From Chitinophagaceae bacterium (GTDB lineage: Bacteria; Bacteroidota; Bacteroidia; Chitinophagales; Chitinophagaceae), in contig JALHNJ010000001.1 in assembly GCA_022843585.1 (NCBI GenBank), forward strand, positions 1,302,001 through 1,366,000: DNA of 64,000 nt. The letters run 5' to 3'. The translations under genes and the position numbers were made by a program. Positions 62,213 to 64,000 of this stretch are shown piece after piece. How positions within the stretch are numbered: the stretch's first letter is position 1; each line of letters opens with the position of its first letter. The notes beneath the pieces were generated by a model that saw only the letters and a list, made by a program, of their open reading frames with translations, ran no database searches and was not told the origin of the DNA.

Positions 62213-64000
62213 ATAAGCATTCGCTAAACGAGTTTTCACTGGCACATAAGTTTACATATCTGTTATTTATCGGGTTATTTTTCTTTGCTACAACGGCAGA
62301 AGCGCAACGACGTATTATACAAGACGCCGGGAACAGGGTACAGGGTGGTGGCGGAGGTTTAGGTAGAAGAACGGCGGGTACAGGAGCTGGCGATAGTTTG
62401 CAGTACCGTAGTAAACATGAAGATTCAATAACCATTAGTTTTCGTTATCTCGACAGCACCCGCAGTTATAAATTAGATTCTTCTATTTTAGATTTTACCC
62501 GCCGGTTTCCCATTCCTGCTACACATATTTATTTAGGCAATACAGGCAATGCTGCAAGATCATTATTGTTTACTCCCAATTTTGAAGCAGGTTTTGATGC
62601 CGGCTTTCATGCTTTTGATATTTATAAATGGAAATTAGAAAAGGTTCGCTTTTTTAATACTACCCGTCCTTATAGTGAACTGAATTATATGCTGGGAAGC
62701 AGGGTAGAGCAGATCATTGAATTGTTACATACACAAAACATACGACCCAACTGGAATTTTTCTTTTGGTTACCGGTTGATCAATGCGCCAGGTTTTTTTA
62801 AAAATCAGAAGACTAATCACAACAACTATTTGCTAACGTCAAGATTTCAATCAAAGAATCTGCGTTACACTAACTACTTTGTATTGCTGGGAAATAAATT
62901 ACAATCGGCAGAGAATGGTGGCATACAGGATACGGCCGATTATTTGAATGATCCGGATTATAAAGACCGTTTTAATATTGATACCAAATTAGGCGGCAGC
63001 GATCCCTTCTCTTCCAATTTCTTCAGCACAAATATCAATACAGGTAATAAATACAGCTTGTTTACAGGGTTGCTGCGTCAGCAATATGATTTTGGAAAAA
63101 AAGATTCGATAGTCACAGATTCAACAGTGATTCCGTTATTCTATCCAAGGTTACGATTTGAACATACATTACAATTAGATCAGAATAAATACAATTTTGT
63201 TGACAATAATGCAGACTCCTTGTATTATAAAAGGTATTACGATACAACATTAAGAAAACCAAAGGATACATTTTTGTTAGCAGAAAGATGGCAAACATTG
63301 ACCAATGATTTTTCTATTTATCAGTTTCCGGATGTTAAAAACCTGAACCAGTTTATTAAGCTGGGAGTGATGCTGCAAACGATCAGTGGTGAATTATCAT
63401 CCGGGAAAACGACTTTTATAAATACAGCGGGGCATGCGGAGTACAGAAATAAAACCCGGAACCTGCTTTGGGATATTGAAGCCAATGGAAAACTATTCTT
63501 TACCGGATTTAATGCCGGCGATTACCAGGCACATATTAGCTTGCAACGATTACTGGGAAAGAAAATAGGTTATATACAATTGGGTTTTGAAAATACAAGT
63601 CGTACACCATCCTTTATTTTTGATAGCAGGAGCAGTTTTTACTTGTTACATACTATTAAAAATTTCAAGAAGGAGAATAACACACACCTGTTTGCTTCTT
63701 ACTTTTTACCCTCCTTTAAATTCCGTCTAACAGGTCATTATTACCTGGCAACTAATTATACCTATTTTACTAATTATAAAGACCCAGAGCAGGAAAGTGC
63801 TTTGTTCAATGTTTTGCAAATTGTATTGGAGAAAACAATTAAGATCGGTAAGCGGTGGAACTGGCACACAGATATTTATTTTCAGCAGGTAATAGGCAAT
63901 GCGCCGGTTAATGTACCGGCTATTTTTACCCGTACTCGTATTGGTTATGAAGGAAATCTGGGGTTCAAAAATCTTGATATTGCAATTGGCGCAGAAATAA
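62197..64000 (+). CDS. Putative outer-membrane porin (Porin_10-like), cut by the window end
   Basis: An open frame runs without a stop to the end of the window, about 600 residues so far. It has a signal peptide (HKFTYLLFIGLFFFATTAEAQ), a Gly/Arg-rich spacer, and the Bacteroidota putative-porin hallmarks DFTRRFPIPATHIYLGNTGN, LLFTPNFEAGFDAGFHAFDIY, YSELNYMLGSRVEQ and NWNFSFGYRLINAPGFFKNQ. Alternating beta strands rich in Tyr, Phe and Asn continue. There is no ATG before the signal; TTG 62197 or CTG 62239 are the only near starts, so the true start is uncertain. Confidence 0.82.
   Translation, partial: MQRFFYKHSLNEFSLAHKFTYLLFIGLFFFATTAEAQRRIIQDAGNRVQGGGGGLGRRTAGTGAGDSLQYRSKHEDSITISFRYLDSTRSYKLDSSILDFTRRFPIPATHIYLGNTGNAARSLLFTPNFEAGFDAGFHAFDIYKWKLEKVRFFNTTRPYSELNYMLGSRVEQIIELLHTQNIRPNWNFSFGYRLINAPGFFKNQKTNHNNYLLTSRFQSKNLRYTNYFVLLGNKLQSAENGGIQDTADYLNDPDYKDRFNIDTKLGGSDPFSSNFFSTNINTGNKYSLFTGLLRQQYDFGKKDSIVTDSTVIPLFYPRLRFEHTLQLDQNKYNFVDNNADSLYYKRYYDTTLRKPKDTFLLAERWQTLTNDFSIYQFPDVKNLNQFIKLGVMLQTISGELSSGKTTFINTAGHAEYRNKTRNLLWDIEANGKLFFTGFNAGDYQAHISLQRLLGKKIGYIQLGFENTSRTPSFIFDSRSSFYLLHTIKNFKKENNTHLFASYFLPSFKFRLTGHYYLATNYTYFTNYKDPEQESALFNVLQIVLEKTIKIGKRWNWHTDIYFQQVIGNAPVNVPAIFTRTRIGYEGNLGFKNLDIAIGAEI

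Overview
The window looks like a Bacteroidota chromosome, most likely Chitinophagaceae or a close relative. The GC content is moderate to low and start codons lack Shine-Dalgarno boxes. Several genes carry the Bacteroidota promoter pattern TTG/TTTG, about 19-20 nt, then TAnnTTTG. Lineage marker families are present: a type B T9SS sorting domain, DUF2911, DUF4369-thioredoxin, Porin_10, GLPGLI-like, and a PorW/SprE-like TPR protein. I saw no phage, insertion sequence, CRISPR array, rRNA or tRNA. Most of the window is ordinary chromosome with a scatter of lineage-specific secreted proteins.

Layout. 1-15 kb: a Cys-rich protein tail, an exported amidohydrolase, pyrG, yidC, a TPR protein, a phosphosulfolactate synthase-like gene coupled to aroE, a thioesterase, a rdgB / ECF sigma / anti-sigma-like cluster, a possible DNA polymerase III psi-like protein, and ilvE. 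15-21 kb: rpsL-rpsG with a clear promoter and terminator, a TPR lipoprotein, an S9D glutamyl endopeptidase and a small acetyltransferase. 20.8-28.9 kb: the tryptophan operon, trpE-G-D-C-F-F'-orphan-B-A. 29-44 kb: secreted and envelope proteins (TlpA-like, DUF2911, TPR-CHAT, M48, a large PKD / type B T9SS protein, small lipoproteins) plus pdxJ. 44-51 kb: ahcY divergent from an Lrp regulator, a PrsW-GNAT fusion and a class A PBP. 51-56 kb: a PorW/SprE-like TPR protein, divergent from an operon of a membrane stub, bactofilin, AtpZ, an AtpI-like protein and a SprT-like protein. 56-64 kb: GNAT, an SH3/ComEC-type metallo-hydrolase, a degenerate sigma-like protein, sucC, a lipoprotein, purine nucleoside phosphorylase and the start of a porin.

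The most notable finding is in front of trpE. An 18-codon leader frame with three consecutive Trp codons (20851-20907) is followed by mutually exclusive antiterminator and terminator hairpins (20897-20904 with 20938-20945, versus 20941-20960). A near-perfect Bacteroidota promoter ends only about 4 nt before the leader GTG, so the leader mRNA may be leaderless. This is a complete classical ribosome-mediated trp attenuator in a phylum that does not use Shine-Dalgarno initiation. The operon it controls has two adjacent trpF paralogues and an AT-rich exported orphan before trpB. Other points of interest are the PrsW-GNAT fusion, an anti-sigma-like protein with four exact 32-residue repeats, a membrane anchor apparently missing its M23 domain beside bactofilin, a repeat inserted in pdxJ, and a dispersed intergenic repeat with three copies.
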